Shown: positions 51,134 through 60,343, numbered from the stretch's first letter. The stretch: 64,000 nucleotides of DNA from Burkholderiales bacterium (GCA_016790635.1 JAEUOR010000074.1:62001-126000); one strand, 5' to 3'. Notes: generated from the letters alone by a model not told the origin. Numbers and translations: made by a program.

Positions 51134-51940
51134 ATGAGCACTCCCCTCCTCAGCGTCAGCGGCATCGAGGTCATCTACAACCACGTGATCCTGGTGTTGA
51201 AGGGCGTGTCTTTCCAGGTCCCGCAAGGCGGCATCGTTGCCCTCCTGGGCGGCAATGGCGCCGGCAAGACCACGACCCTGCGTGCCGTGTCGCGCCTGCT
51301 CAAGGGCGAGCGCGGCGAGGTCACCAAGGGCTATATCGAATACAAGGGCGAGCGCATCGACTCGCTCACTCCCTACGATCTGGTGCGCCGCGGCGTGGTG
51401 CAGGTCATGGAGGGGCGGCACTGCTTCGCACATCTGTCGGTCGAGGAGAACCTCCTGACTGGTGCCTACACGCGCAAGGTGCCGCGCGCCGAGGTCGAGC
51501 GCAGCCTCGAGAAGGTCTACGCCTACTTTCCGCGCCTCAAGGAGCGCCGCAACTCGCAGTCCGGCTACACCTCGGGCGGCGAACAGCAGATGACCGCCAT
51601 CGGCCGTGCTCTCATGGCCACGCCGACCATGATTCTTCTCGATGAGCCCTCGATGGGCCTGGCGCCGCAGATCGTCGAGGAAATCTTCGAGATCGTCAAG
51701 GATCTCAACTCGAAGGAAGGCGTGAGCTTCCTGCTTGCCGAGCAGAACACCACCGTCGCGCTGCGCTACTCGAACTACGGCTACATCCTCGAGAACGGCC
51801 GCATCGTCATGGACGGCGAGGCATCTGCCCTGGCCAACAACGAGGACGTCAAGGAGTTCTACCTGGGCGTGTCCTCGGGCGGGCGCAAGAGCTTCCGCGA
51901 CTCCAAGCACTACAAGCGGCGCAAGCGCTGGCTGGCCTGA
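51134..51940 (+). CDS. livF: Liv-type ABC transporter ATP-binding protein (LivF)
   Basis: A 268-residue ATPase. It has Walker A GGNGAGKTTTL, signature TSGGEQQMTAIGRAL, Walker B MILLDEPSMGLAP and the LAEQN switch (Gln-Asn instead of the usual His). The C-terminus has a basic extension (KHYKRRKRWLA). Partner of LivG in the same transporter. Confidence 0.91.
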   Translation: MSTPLLSVSGIEVIYNHVILVLKGVSFQVPQGGIVALLGGNGAGKTTTLRAVSRLLKGERGEVTKGYIEYKGERIDSLTPYDLVRRGVVQVMEGRHCFAHLSVEENLLTGAYTRKVPRAEVERSLEKVYAYFPRLKERRNSQSGYTSGGEQQMTAIGRALMATPTMILLDEPSMGLAPQIVEEIFEIVKDLNSKEGVSFLLAEQNTTVALRYSNYGYILENGRIVMDGEASALANNEDVKEFYLGVSSGGRKSFRDSKHYKRRKRWLA

Positions 51941-52018
51941 GCCGCGTCGCCCGCGCCGTTCATCCCGACGGCACAGCGGCATAATTTCGCCCCCGTCCGC
52001 AAGCCGCATCCGCAATCC

Positions 52019-53251
52019 ATGACCACCCATTACGACACGCTGGAGGTGCGCCTGCCGGCCGAACGCGAGGCCGCCCTGCTGCGCGCCCTGCCGGCGCAGA
52101 TCGCCAACGCGAAGAACCATACCGCCGCCTACGCGCGCCTGCTGGCCGCCGTCGACGCGACGGCGATCACCTCGCGCGCCGCGCTTGCCGGACTGCCGGT
52201 GACGCGCAAGTCGCAGTTGAAGGACATGCAGCGCGAGGCGCTGCCCTTCGGCGGCTTCGTCGTTCCCGCGCCGGGCCGGGTGCGCCGCATCTACATGTCG
52301 CCGGGCCCGATCTACGAACCCGAGGCGCGTCGCGACGACTACTGGCGCACCGCGCGCGCCATGTTTGCCGCCGGCTTTCGTGCCGGGGACATTCTTTTCA
52401 ACACCTTTTCCTATCACCTGACGCCGGCTGGCAGCATGATCGAGTCCGGCGCCGCGGCGCTGGGCTGCGCGGTCATCCCCGCCGGGGTCGGCAACACCGA
52501 GCAGCAGCTCGAGGCCATCGTCGACCTCTCGCCCTCGGTCTATGTCGGCACCGCGGCCTTCCTGCGCATCCTGGTCGAGAAGTTCGCCGAGATGGGCAAG
52601 CCTTTTCCGATCCAGCGCGCCGTCACGGGCGGCGACGCGCTGACGCCCAGCCTGCGCGCCTGGCTCAAGGAGCACGGCCTGAAGAGCGTGCTCAACTTCT
52701 ACGGCACCGCGGACCTGGGCAGCATCGCCTACGAGTCCGAGGCCATGGAAGGCATGATCCTGGACGAGGAGCTGATCCTTGAGATCGTGCGTCCCGGCAC
52801 CGGTGACCCGCTGCCCGACGGCGAAGTCGGCGAGGTGGTCATCACGACCCTCAATCCCGACTACCCGCTGATCCGCTTCGCCACCGGCGACCTGTCGGCG
52901 GTGCTGCCGGGCATCTCGCCCTGCGGGCGCACCAACACGCGCATCCGTGGCTGGCTGGGCCGTGCAGACCAGACCGCCAAGGTGCGCGGCATGTTCGTGC
53001 ACCCCGGCCACGTCGCGACGATCCTCAGGAAGCACCCGCAGGTCGCGCGCGCGCGCCTCATCATCGAGGGCGAGATGGCCAACGATCGCATGACGCTCAA
53101 GTGCGAGGCGGGTGACTCCGCAGGCCTGGCCGAAGCGATCGCCGCGACCATCCGCGATGTCACCAAGCTGCGCGGCGAGGTGGCCTTCGTCGCCCCGGGG
53201 ACGCTGCCCAACGACGGCAAGGTCATCGAGGACGCCCGCAAGTACGACTAG
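52019..53251 (+). CDS. PaaK-like phenylacetate-CoA ligase family protein with altered P-loop
   Basis: A 410-residue member of the PaaK branch of adenylate-forming enzymes. The conserved parts are SYHLTPAGSMIESGAAALG, YGTADLGSIAYES, RFATGDLSAVLPG and the hinge GRADQTAKVRGMFVHP. The ATP-phosphate loop, normally SSGTTGKP, is replaced by YMSPGPIYEPEARRD, so the activity may be weak or changed. It starts 78 bases after livF and probably belongs to the same operon, acting on the imported acid. Confidence 0.82.
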   Translation: MTTHYDTLEVRLPAEREAALLRALPAQIANAKNHTAAYARLLAAVDATAITSRAALAGLPVTRKSQLKDMQREALPFGGFVVPAPGRVRRIYMSPGPIYEPEARRDDYWRTARAMFAAGFRAGDILFNTFSYHLTPAGSMIESGAAALGCAVIPAGVGNTEQQLEAIVDLSPSVYVGTAAFLRILVEKFAEMGKPFPIQRAVTGGDALTPSLRAWLKEHGLKSVLNFYGTADLGSIAYESEAMEGMILDEELILEIVRPGTGDPLPDGEVGEVVITTLNPDYPLIRFATGDLSAVLPGISPCGRTNTRIRGWLGRADQTAKVRGMFVHPGHVATILRKHPQVARARLIIEGEMANDRMTLKCEAGDSAGLAEAIAATIRDVTKLRGEVAFVAPGTLPNDGKVIEDARKYD

Positions 53252-53283
53252 GTTCCTGCCGCGCGGGCACCGGCCACCCGCGT

Positions 53284-54462
53284 TCAGGCGGGGCGGGCGC
53301 GCAGCTGAACCACGCCCATGATCAGGGCCGGCACCGCGAACACCACCAGCGGCAGTCGATAGCTGTCGCCGATGTCATGCAGCAGGGAGAATAGCGGCGG
53401 ATAGAAGACCACGCCGAAGAACATGAGAAAGGTGGTCCCGCCGGAAACCATCGCCGCCATTCCCGGCGGCGCCAGGCGCGCGGTCTCGGAGATGAGCACC
53501 CCGTTCCAACCGATCGCTGTGATGCCGTAGAGGGTGCATACCGCCACCACCAGGGCAAACGGCCAGGACTGGCTGAATAGCGAGGTCGCCACTGACGCGA
53601 AGGCCATCGCCAATCCCAGATATCCCAACACGCGACCCGGAGCGCGCGTACGGTCGGCGACGAAGCCCCAGAACACCCGCCCGCCGATGCCGCCGCCGTT
53701 GCAGAACGCCAGCGCGAGACCAGCCGCGACCAGCGAATAGCCGATGTCCTCGGTCAGATACGCCACCAGGAAGGTGATGCCGGAGATCTGTAGCCCGGCA
53801 AACGCCAGCGCGGTGGCGACGTTGCGCACCAGCGCAGGATCGGCGAAGATCAGGCGGAACGGTGTGCGCAGGTGAGCGACACCGAGGCGATGGCCGGCAT
53901 CGCGATCTGAATCCATGTCACTGCGCCACACCTGTACCAGGAGCGCGGTGCCAGCGCATAGGCCGGCAACCCCGATGGCGGCAACACGCCAGCCGAATGC
54001 CAGGGTCAGCGCCGGTACCAGGAGGCCCGCGAGCACCGCGCCAAGAGGCACCCCGGTCTGCTTGATCGAAAACGTCAGCGCCATCAGGTGTGGCGGCATG
54101 CTGCGCGACAGGATGTGGGAGGAGGCCGGCGTGATCGGTCCGTAGCCCGCCCCGAGCAGGACCGCGACCGGCGCCAGCCAGGCCACCGGGACCACCGCCA
54201 GGAGCAGCATGGCCGTCGCGCACAACAGCAGGCAGAACTGGCAGACCCGGATCGCGCCGAAGCGCAGGATATAGCCGCCAGACACCAAAGCGGCGAAGGA
54301 AGCGCCGATGTACATGGCACCGACAAACCAGCCGATCAGGGACGCCGCGAATCCGAGCTCGCGCGCAGCGGCCGGCGTCATGACCGGAACGGCGATGGAA
54401 GCGAGCGCCACCAGGGCCTGGATGACCGTGGTGACAACGAGGATCAGGACGACGCGAGTCAA
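53284..54462 (-). CDS. MFS transporter
   Basis: A 392-residue membrane protein with twelve hydrophobic segments and major-facilitator features: GAGYGPITPASSHILSR, FSIKQTGVPLGAVLAG, and GRVFWGFVADRTRAPGRVLG (the between-segment motif, here after TM8). It resembles transporters of organic acids or cyanate (NarK/CynX-like). Start TTG 54462 is assumed, as no ATG or GTG is available before the first membrane segment. It is divergent from the SDR gene over 117 bases. Confidence 0.85.
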   Translation of the reverse strand: MTRVVLILVVTTVIQALVALASIAVPVMTPAAARELGFAASLIGWFVGAMYIGASFAALVSGGYILRFGAIRVCQFCLLLCATAMLLLAVVPVAWLAPVAVLLGAGYGPITPASSHILSRSMPPHLMALTFSIKQTGVPLGAVLAGLLVPALTLAFGWRVAAIGVAGLCAGTALLVQVWRSDMDSDRDAGHRLGVAHLRTPFRLIFADPALVRNVATALAFAGLQISGITFLVAYLTEDIGYSLVAAGLALAFCNGGGIGGRVFWGFVADRTRAPGRVLGYLGLAMAFASVATSLFSQSWPFALVVAVCTLYGITAIGWNGVLISETARLAPPGMAAMVSGGTTFLMFFGVVFYPPLFSLLHDIGDSYRLPLVVFAVPALIMGVVQLRARPA

Positions 54463-54579
54463 GGCGGGAGGCGGTTGCGATTCCGCGCCCGGAAGGCCAC
54501 ATGCAGGCCGACGAGAGTCGGCAAGCCTGGCAGACGAAACGGACGGGCGGGATGCGAGCGCCGTGCTATTTTATCCGCC

Positions 54580-55356
54580 ATGTCACTGAAGGTCTTCATC
54601 ACCGGCGCTTCCGGCGGGCTGGGCGCGGAACTGGCGCGCGTCTATGCCGCGCCCGGCGCGGTGATCGGCATCACCGCACGGCGCCGGGCTGAGCTCGAAG
54701 TCGTCGCCGCCAGCCTTGACTGCGATTGCGAGATCTATCCCGTCGACGTCACCGATCACGCTGCGCTCGCCGCGGCGGCGGCCGACTTCATCGCGCGCCA
54801 CGGGGCGCCGGACATCGTCATCGCCAACGCCGGCATCTCGGCCGGGACGCTCACGGAACTGGCCGAGGACCTCGCGCCTTTCGAGCGCATCATGCGGGTC
54901 AACGTGGTCGGCCTTTTCGCCACCTTCCAGCCCTTCATCACGGCGATGCGCGCGGCGCGGCGCGGCACCCTGGTCGGCATCGCCAGCGTTGCCGGCATCC
55001 GCGGCATCCAGGGGTCGGGCGGTTACAGCGCCTCCAAGGCGGCGGCGATCGCCTATCTCGAGGCGCTGCGCGGCGAAATGAAACCGCACGGCATCGCCGT
55101 GGTCTCCATCCTGCCGGGCTATATCCGCACGCCGCTCACGGCAAAAAACCCCTACCCGATGCCGTTCCTGCTCGACGCCGACGAAGCAGCGCGGCGCATT
55201 CGCCGGGTCATCGACGCCGGCACCTCCTACGCGGTCGTGCCATGGCAGATGGCGATCGTGGCCAAGATCCTGCGCCTCCTGCCCAACGCCGTCCTCGACC
55301 GCGCCTTTGCCGGCAAGGCACGCAAACCGCGCGCCGCCGAGGGCCAGAAAATTTAA
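54580..55356 (+). CDS. SDR-family dehydrogenase
   Basis: A 258-residue classical SDR. It has TGASGGLG near 8-15, NAG near 88 and the catalytic YSASK near 149-153. The C-terminus (WQMAIVAKILRLLPNAVLDRAFAGKARK) is hydrophobic and basic, as in membrane-associated DltE/YqjQ-like reductases. Its stop codon TAA runs directly into the REP-like palindrome, and the next gene starts at the following base. Confidence 0.87.
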   Translation: MSLKVFITGASGGLGAELARVYAAPGAVIGITARRRAELEVVAASLDCDCEIYPVDVTDHAALAAAAADFIARHGAPDIVIANAGISAGTLTELAEDLAPFERIMRVNVVGLFATFQPFITAMRAARRGTLVGIASVAGIRGIQGSGGYSASKAAAIAYLEALRGEMKPHGIAVVSILPGYIRTPLTAKNPYPMPFLLDADEAARRIRRVIDAGTSYAVVPWQMAIVAKILRLLPNAVLDRAFAGKARKPRAAEGQKI

Positions 55357-55375
55357 ATGGGGTCAGACCCCATTT
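55355..55375. repeat. REP-like palindrome GGGGTC-A-GACCCC
   Basis: AAATGGGGTC, a single central A and GACCCCATTT form a perfect 10-bp palindrome. The core GGGGTCAGACCCC with flanking A and T runs is a recurrent dispersed element in beta- and gammaproteobacterial genomes, from memory often near REP-associated transposases. It lies exactly at the junction of two genes and supplies the ATG of the second. Confidence 0.8.
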
Positions 55376-56196
55376 CCTTTCTTGACGCTCAAGGCACACG
55401 GCATGCGCCGGCCGGGCCGGGTGCGCGCATCGCCTGCCTGGTGCCGTCGATCACCGAACTGGTGTGCGCACTGGGCCTGACCGACCGACTCGTCGCGCGT
55501 ACCGGGTTTTGCATCTATCCGCGCGCGGCGCTGGCGGAGGTGCCCAAGGTCGGTGGCACCAAGGACCTGAACATCGCGCGCCTGCGCGAACTGGCGCCGA
55601 CCCACGCGATCGTCAACATCGACGAGAACCGCAAGCCCGACGCGCAGGAACTCGCGCGCTTCATCCCGCATCTCATCGTCACGCATCCGCAGGGACCCGA
55701 GGACAACCCGGTCCTGTACCGGCTCATTGGCGGCATATTCGGAGCGACAGCAGCGGCGGAATCGCTTTGCCGCGACTTCGAGGCTGCCTGGCGTGAGGCG
55801 AGCGCCGCATGTGCGGCACTGCCGCGGGAGCGGGTGCTGTACCTGATCTGGAAAGACCCGTGGATGGGCGTGGCGCGCGACACCTACATCAGCCGCACCC
55901 TGGCGGCGGTCGGCTGGGATACGCTGCCGGCCCAGGCCGAACGGCGCTACCCGGACCTGACGCTCGACGCACTGCCCGCGGGAACGGCGCGCGTGCTGCT
56001 CTCGAGCGAGCCCTACAGTTTCACGGCACGCCACGCCGAGGACCTCGCGCATCGATTCCCTGCAACGTCCGTCAACCTCATCGACGGCGAGATGACCTCG
56101 TGGTACGGTCCGCGCGCCATCGCCGGATTCCGCTACCTGGCACGGCTCCGGCAGTCGCTGGCGAACCAAGGCGACGCCCGGGTGTCAAACCCCTGA
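55357..56196 (+). CDS. Helical-backbone metal/cobalamin receptor-like protein (BtuF-like)
   Basis: About 279 residues as written. The core (RIACLVPSITELVCALGLTD, GRTGFCIYP-like VARTGFCIYP, VGGTKDLNIARLRELAPTHA, then LYLIWKDPWMGVARDTYI) matches cobalamin-binding periplasmic protein folds. There is no signal peptide. This cytoplasmic subgroup is of unknown role. The first nine residues (MGSDPISFL) are encoded by the REP-like palindrome and its flank, and no other ATG, GTG or TTG fits the true domain start, so the native start may have been replaced. Confidence 0.75.
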   Translation: MGSDPISFLDAQGTRHAPAGPGARIACLVPSITELVCALGLTDRLVARTGFCIYPRAALAEVPKVGGTKDLNIARLRELAPTHAIVNIDENRKPDAQELARFIPHLIVTHPQGPEDNPVLYRLIGGIFGATAAAESLCRDFEAAWREASAACAALPRERVLYLIWKDPWMGVARDTYISRTLAAVGWDTLPAQAERRYPDLTLDALPAGTARVLLSSEPYSFTARHAEDLAHRFPATSVNLIDGEMTSWYGPRAIAGFRYLARLRQSLANQGDARVSNP

Positions 56197-56266
56197 CAGA
56201 GCGTGCATCCAAATAGCGCCATCCGGCGTTATGATGCATGTCTGCCCCAGGTTTCGGGAGCCCGCC

Positions 56267-56890
56267 ATGTCCCACCGAACACCCGTTGTTGCCACGCTTT
56301 GCGCAGCCGTCGTGCTCCTGACCGCGCCCCATGCCGGCGCAAGCACGGTATTCAAGTGGACCGATGAGCGCGGCGTCGTCAACTACACGACCACCCCCCC
56401 GCCGCACGCGCGCGGCGTCTCGACCGTCAACGCCGCGCCGGCGGTGGAAACGCGCACGACCGCAGACGAGGAGGAAGCGCGCTATTGGCGTGAGCGCCGT
56501 CAGCGGGAAGCCCTGCGCGAGGTAGAACAAGCGCGCGACCGGCGCGAGCGCCAGGAACTGCAGCAGGCGCAGATGCGCCAGGCCGAGCGCCTGGCCGCCC
56601 AGGCCGCGACGCGCGATGACGATGCGCGCCGCGCCTTGCGCGAGCAATGCCTGCGCGAGCGCCGTGTCGATTGCGACAACGCGTCGTCCTGGTCGCCTGG
56701 CTACTACACGGGCCCCGTCGTGGTGCGCCGCTTTCCCGCCCAGCCGATCACCAGTGCGGCGCCATTCCCGGTTCCCGGCAACTCTCTTGGTCCGGCGCCG
56801 GGAACAATCGCGGGAACGGCCGCGCAGCTGGCGCCGTTTCGACAGGGCGGCAACCTGAATTCCGGCTCCGCCTCGCTGCGCATCCGCTGA
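56267..56890 (+). CDS. DUF4124 domain secreted protein with Arg/Gln-rich coiled coil
   Basis: A 207-residue exported protein. The signal peptide ends near GAS at residue 25. The DUF4124 motif TVFKWTDERGVVNYTTTPPP follows. Residues 65-135 are rich in Arg, Glu, Gln and Ala and likely form a coiled coil. The tail is Pro/Gly/Ser-rich. The ATG at 56267 is preferred over 56231 because GGGAG precedes it. The function of DUF4124 is unknown; it is found in many periplasmic proteins. Confidence 0.78.
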   Translation: MSHRTPVVATLCAAVVLLTAPHAGASTVFKWTDERGVVNYTTTPPPHARGVSTVNAAPAVETRTTADEEEARYWRERRQREALREVEQARDRRERQELQQAQMRQAERLAAQAATRDDDARRALREQCLRERRVDCDNASSWSPGYYTGPVVVRRFPAQPITSAAPFPVPGNSLGPAPGTIAGTAAQLAPFRQGGNLNSGSASLRIR

Positions 56891-57000
56891 TCGCCTGGCG
56901 GCCCCGAGTGCCGACGGGCAGGGCCGACAGGCACGTCACGCGGTCACCGAGCGCGCAATTCAGCCGCCGCGCACGCACCCCGGCCGACAAGGCATACGCG

Positions 57001-57486
57001 TCAGCCGACCATGAACGCCGCGGTGCCGGCGGCGATCAATTCACCGGCGTCGTTGGTCAACTCCATGCGCACGCTGCCGACCTTGCTGCCGACGCGCAAT
57101 ACCTGGGCGGTGCCGAAAAAGTGCTCCCCGCGCCCGGGACGGACATAGTCGATGCGCAGGTCGATGGTGCTCATGTGGCGAAAGCGCGCGAGGAGCGCAT
57201 CCAGCGCGTCATCCGGATGCGCCTTCAGGATCGCCAGCAGAATCGCGTAGCCGGCTGTTGCATCGAGCACCGCGGCGATGACCCCGCCATGCAGGATCTT
57301 GCGGATCGGGTGACCGATGAGTTCTGGCCGCATGTCGAAGCGTATGCGCGGCCGCTCGGGGTTGAAGGAAACGATGCGAAAGCCCAGCACCTGGTTGAAG
57401 CTGATGCTCTCCTCGAAGAGCTTGCGCAGGGCGGCGCGCAGCGCAGGCGAGAAGGATTGTTCCGCTGCGCTCACCGGCGCCTTCAA
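57001..57486 (-). CDS. Hotdog-fold thioesterase
   Basis: A 161-residue PaaI/YiiD-type thioesterase. Features are NQVLGFRIVSFNPERPRIRF, the active-site segment HPIRKILHGGVIAAVLDATAG, and DYVRPGRGEHF. It hydrolyses acyl-CoA thioesters. It probably starts at TTG 57486, overlapping the uspA-type stop by four bases (TTGA), so it is translationally coupled to it. Confidence 0.82.
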   Translation of the reverse strand: MKAPVSAAEQSFSPALRAALRKLFEESISFNQVLGFRIVSFNPERPRIRFDMRPELIGHPIRKILHGGVIAAVLDATAGYAILLAILKAHPDDALDALLARFRHMSTIDLRIDYVRPGRGEHFFGTAQVLRVGSKVGSVRMELTNDAGELIAAGTAAFMVG

Positions 57487-57905
57487 CGCACCAGCAGCAC
57501 GGGAACCTTGCAGCCGGCCAGGACCTTGGTCGCCACCGAGCCCAGCACCAGGGTCTTGAAAAGACCCCGCCCATGCGAGCCCATGACGACCATGTCGAAC
57601 TTGCCCTTGGTGGCGAATTCGGAGATCACGTCGCCGGGGTCGCCGACGCGCCAGGCGTCCGCATAACCGATTCCCGCCTTGTCGAGCAGGCCACGCGCGA
57701 TCTTGAGGGTTTTCTCGCACTCGTCGCGGTAATAGCTGTCCACCGCCTCGCTGCCCAGATTCCTGGCCACGTGCGGCGGCAGCGGCAGGTGCACTGTCAG
57801 CAGGGTGATCTTGGCGTCCCGGCCGAGCATTTCCATGTGCTCGCGCAGGTAGTTGACCGCATGGCGGGTATAGGTGCTGCCGTCGACGGCGACGAGGATT
57901 TTCAT
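57483..57905 (-). CDS. Universal stress protein (UspA family)
   Basis: A 140-residue Usp protein. It begins MKILVAVDGSTYTRHAVNYL and carries the ATP-binding signature VVMGSHGRGLFKTLVLGSVA, matching the G-2x-G-9x-G(S/T) pattern of nucleotide-binding members. Usp proteins aid survival under starvation and stress. It lies downstream of the dehydrogenase operon with a 119-base gap that may hold its own promoter. Confidence 0.9.
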   Translation of the reverse strand: MKILVAVDGSTYTRHAVNYLREHMEMLGRDAKITLLTVHLPLPPHVARNLGSEAVDSYYRDECEKTLKIARGLLDKAGIGYADAWRVGDPGDVISEFATKGKFDMVVMGSHGRGLFKTLVLGSVATKVLAGCKVPVLLVR

Positions 57906-58024
57906 GCTGTCTCCTTGGGGATGGTGTACCTGCGCTGCGGGGTGCGCAACGATGCAGGTTTCATTGTAGTTTGCCGTCGCCGCAAAGCCTTGCGCAGGAT
58001 CAACTCGCGTGGCGCGCGCGCCGC

Positions 58025-59176
58025 TCACCAGCCCATCTGCCGGGCAGCCAGGTCCTTCATGATCTCTTCCGCGCCGCCGCCGATCATCATGACCTTGACC
58101 TCGCGATAGATGCGCTCGGCGCGTGAACCGCGCATGAAGCCGGCGCCGCCCAGGATCTGCACGGCCTGGTCGGCGCAGAACTGCATGGCCTGGGTGGTGC
58201 AGTTCTTGAGCATGGCCAGTTCCGCGGCGACCGATTCGCCCTGCCCGACCCGATAAGCGCAGTCGTACAGATAGGCGCGCGCGGACTGGATGCGCATCTG
58301 CATGTCGACCAGCTTGTGGCGGATCACCTGATGCTCGATGAGCCTCTGCCCGAAGGTGCTGCGTTCGCGCGCCCAGGCAAGCGCATCGTCGAAGGCCGCC
58401 TGCGCGTAGCCGACCGCCTGCGCGGCCATGCCCAAGCGTTCCATGTTGAAGTTGGCCATGATGACCTTGAAGCCGCGGCCCTCCTCGCCGATCAGGTTGG
58501 TGACAGGCACGCGCACCTCGTCGAAAAAGAGCGCGGCCGTGTCCGAGGACCACCAGCCCGTTTTCTTCAACTCGTTGCGGGTGAAGCCGGGCCGGTCGCG
58601 CTCGATCAGAAGGAGCGAGACGCCGGCCGCGCCCGGCCCGCCGGTGCGCACCGCGACCGAGTAATAGTCGGCGCGCATTCCCGAGGTGATGAACATCTTC
58701 GCGCCGTTGACGACATACTCGTCGCCGTCGCGCCGCGCGGTCGTCTTGAGCGACGCCACATCCGAGCCGCCCGAGGGTTCCGTGATCGCCAAAGCGCTGA
58801 TCTTCTCGCCGGCCAGCACCGCGGGAAGCACGCGCGTCTTCATCGCGGCGCTGCCGAACTTCGCGATCGGCGGAGAACCGATGGTGTGCGACATCAGGCT
58901 CGCGCACACGCCGCCGCAGCCGCTGGCGGCCAGTTCCTCGGACTGGATGACCTTGTGGAACACATCGGCGGCGAAACCGCCGTACTCCTCGGGGAACCCC
59001 AGGCCCAGGATGCCTGCGCGCGCCGCCTTGCCATAGAGTTCGCGCGGAAAGGTGCCTGCCTCGTCCCAGGTGTGCGCGTTGGGCGAGATCTCCTCGCGCA
59101 CAAAGCGCCGCACCGACTCACGGAACGCCGCGTGTTCCTCGCCGAAGTATGGCCAGGCGCGTTCTTGCGGCTGCAT
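58025..59176 (-). CDS. Acyl-CoA dehydrogenase
   Basis: A 383-residue FAD enzyme. Features include YGGFAADVFHKVIQSEELAAS, ALAITEPSGGSDVASLKTTA, NGAKMFITSG and GRGFKVIMANFNMERLGMAA. The base at the YEGT site is absent (the stretch reads MIGGGAEEI); Glu in NMERL is the likely catalytic base. It lies 12 bases after a second dehydrogenase and downstream of an SDR. The three enzymes could shorten or oxidise a branched or cyclic acyl-CoA. Confidence 0.9.
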   Translation of the reverse strand: MQPQERAWPYFGEEHAAFRESVRRFVREEISPNAHTWDEAGTFPRELYGKAARAGILGLGFPEEYGGFAADVFHKVIQSEELAASGCGGVCASLMSHTIGSPPIAKFGSAAMKTRVLPAVLAGEKISALAITEPSGGSDVASLKTTARRDGDEYVVNGAKMFITSGMRADYYSVAVRTGGPGAAGVSLLLIERDRPGFTRNELKKTGWWSSDTAALFFDEVRVPVTNLIGEEGRGFKVIMANFNMERLGMAAQAVGYAQAAFDDALAWARERSTFGQRLIEHQVIRHKLVDMQMRIQSARAYLYDCAYRVGQGESVAAELAMLKNCTTQAMQFCADQAVQILGGAGFMRGSRAERIYREVKVMMIGGGAEEIMKDLAARQMGW

Positions 59177-59188
59177 GGCGCGCGCGTC

Positions 59189-60343
59189 TCAGCGCTTCAC
59201 GCCGAGGATGCCCATGTGCTTGCAGATGATGCCCAGCATCACCTCGTCGGCGCCGCCGCCGATCGACCCGAGCCGGCCGTCGCGATAGGCGCGCGAGATG
59301 TGGTTGTCCCAGGTGAAGCCCATGCCGCCCCAGTATTGCAGCAGCGCGTCGGGTACCGAGCGTCCCAGGCGCCCGGCCATGAGCTTGCACATCGAGGCCA
59401 GTTCGGTGACGTCCTCGCCCTTGATGTACTTCTCGGTCGCCATGTAGGTCATGGCGCGCAGCGCCTCGATGTCGGTCTTGACCTCAGCCAGCTTGTACTG
59501 CACGACCTGGAAATCGAGCACGGTCTGGTTGAAGAGCTTGCGCTCGCGCACGTAGTCGATGGTCTCCTTCAGGTTGCGCGACAGCCCGCCGATGCCGCGC
59601 GCCGCGGCCCACAGGCGCTCCTCCTGGAACTGCATCATCTGGTAGGTGAAGCCCATGCCCTCCTCGCCGATGCGATAGCGCTGCGGCACGCGCACGTCGT
59701 CGAAGTGGATGAGCCCCGTGTCGGAGGACATCATGCCGATCTTGCGGATCTTCTTGGCGACGGTGATCCCCTTGGTCTTCATCGGCAGGACGATGAGCGT
59801 CTTGTTCTTGTGCGGCGCGCCCTCAGAGGTGTTGGCGAGCAGGCACATCCAGTCGGCCTGCAGCGAATTGGTGATCCACATCTTGCCGCCGTTGATGACG
59901 TAGTCGTCGCCGTCCTTCCTGGCGGTGGTCTTGATCGAGGCCACGTCCGACCCGGCGCCGGGCTCCGAGACGCCGATGCAGGCAACGTAGTCGCCGGCGA
60001 TCGCGGGCCGCAGGAACTCCTCCTTCAACTCGTGCGAGCCGAAGCGCGCCAGGGCCGGCGTGGCCATGTCGGTCTGCACGCCGATGGCCATCGGCACGCC
60101 GCCGCAGTTGATGTGCCCCAGGGCCTCGGCCATGACCACGCCATAGGAATAGTCCAACCCGGCGCCGCCGTACTCGGCCGGCTTGGTCAGTCCCAGCATG
60201 CCGAGGTCGCCCAGGCCCTTGAAGACCTCGTGTGCGGGAAAGATCTCGGCCGCCTCCCATTCGTCGACGCGCGGGTTGATCTCGCGGTCGATGTAGCGGA
60301 TCAGGGTGCGGCGGACCTCCTCGTGTTCCTGGGTGAACTGCAT
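59189..60343 (-). CDS. Acyl-CoA dehydrogenase
   Basis: A 384-residue FAD enzyme related to the neighbouring one. Features are MLGLTKPAEYGGAGLDYSYG, CIGVSEPGAGSDVASIKTTA, NGGKMWITN and MGFTYQMMQFQEERLWAAAR, where the Glu is the likely base. The C-terminus reads SIGGGADEVMLGI in place of a YEGT motif. Adjacent paralogues of this kind may act on different chain lengths or form a mixed enzyme. It follows the SDR gene by 45 bases. Confidence 0.9.
   Translation of the reverse strand: MQFTQEHEEVRRTLIRYIDREINPRVDEWEAAEIFPAHEVFKGLGDLGMLGLTKPAEYGGAGLDYSYGVVMAEALGHINCGGVPMAIGVQTDMATPALARFGSHELKEEFLRPAIAGDYVACIGVSEPGAGSDVASIKTTARKDGDDYVINGGKMWITNSLQADWMCLLANTSEGAPHKNKTLIVLPMKTKGITVAKKIRKIGMMSSDTGLIHFDDVRVPQRYRIGEEGMGFTYQMMQFQEERLWAAARGIGGLSRNLKETIDYVRERKLFNQTVLDFQVVQYKLAEVKTDIEALRAMTYMATEKYIKGEDVTELASMCKLMAGRLGRSVPDALLQYWGGMGFTWDNHISRAYRDGRLGSIGGGADEVMLGIICKHMGILGVKR

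Noticed and set aside
51110..53035. Open frame of about 640 codons on the minus strand across livF and the PaaK-like gene
   Set aside because: It is antisense to two well-supported genes, has no ribosome-binding site or family motif, and its Arg/Ala/Gly/Val-rich composition is that of a shadow frame in GC-rich DNA.
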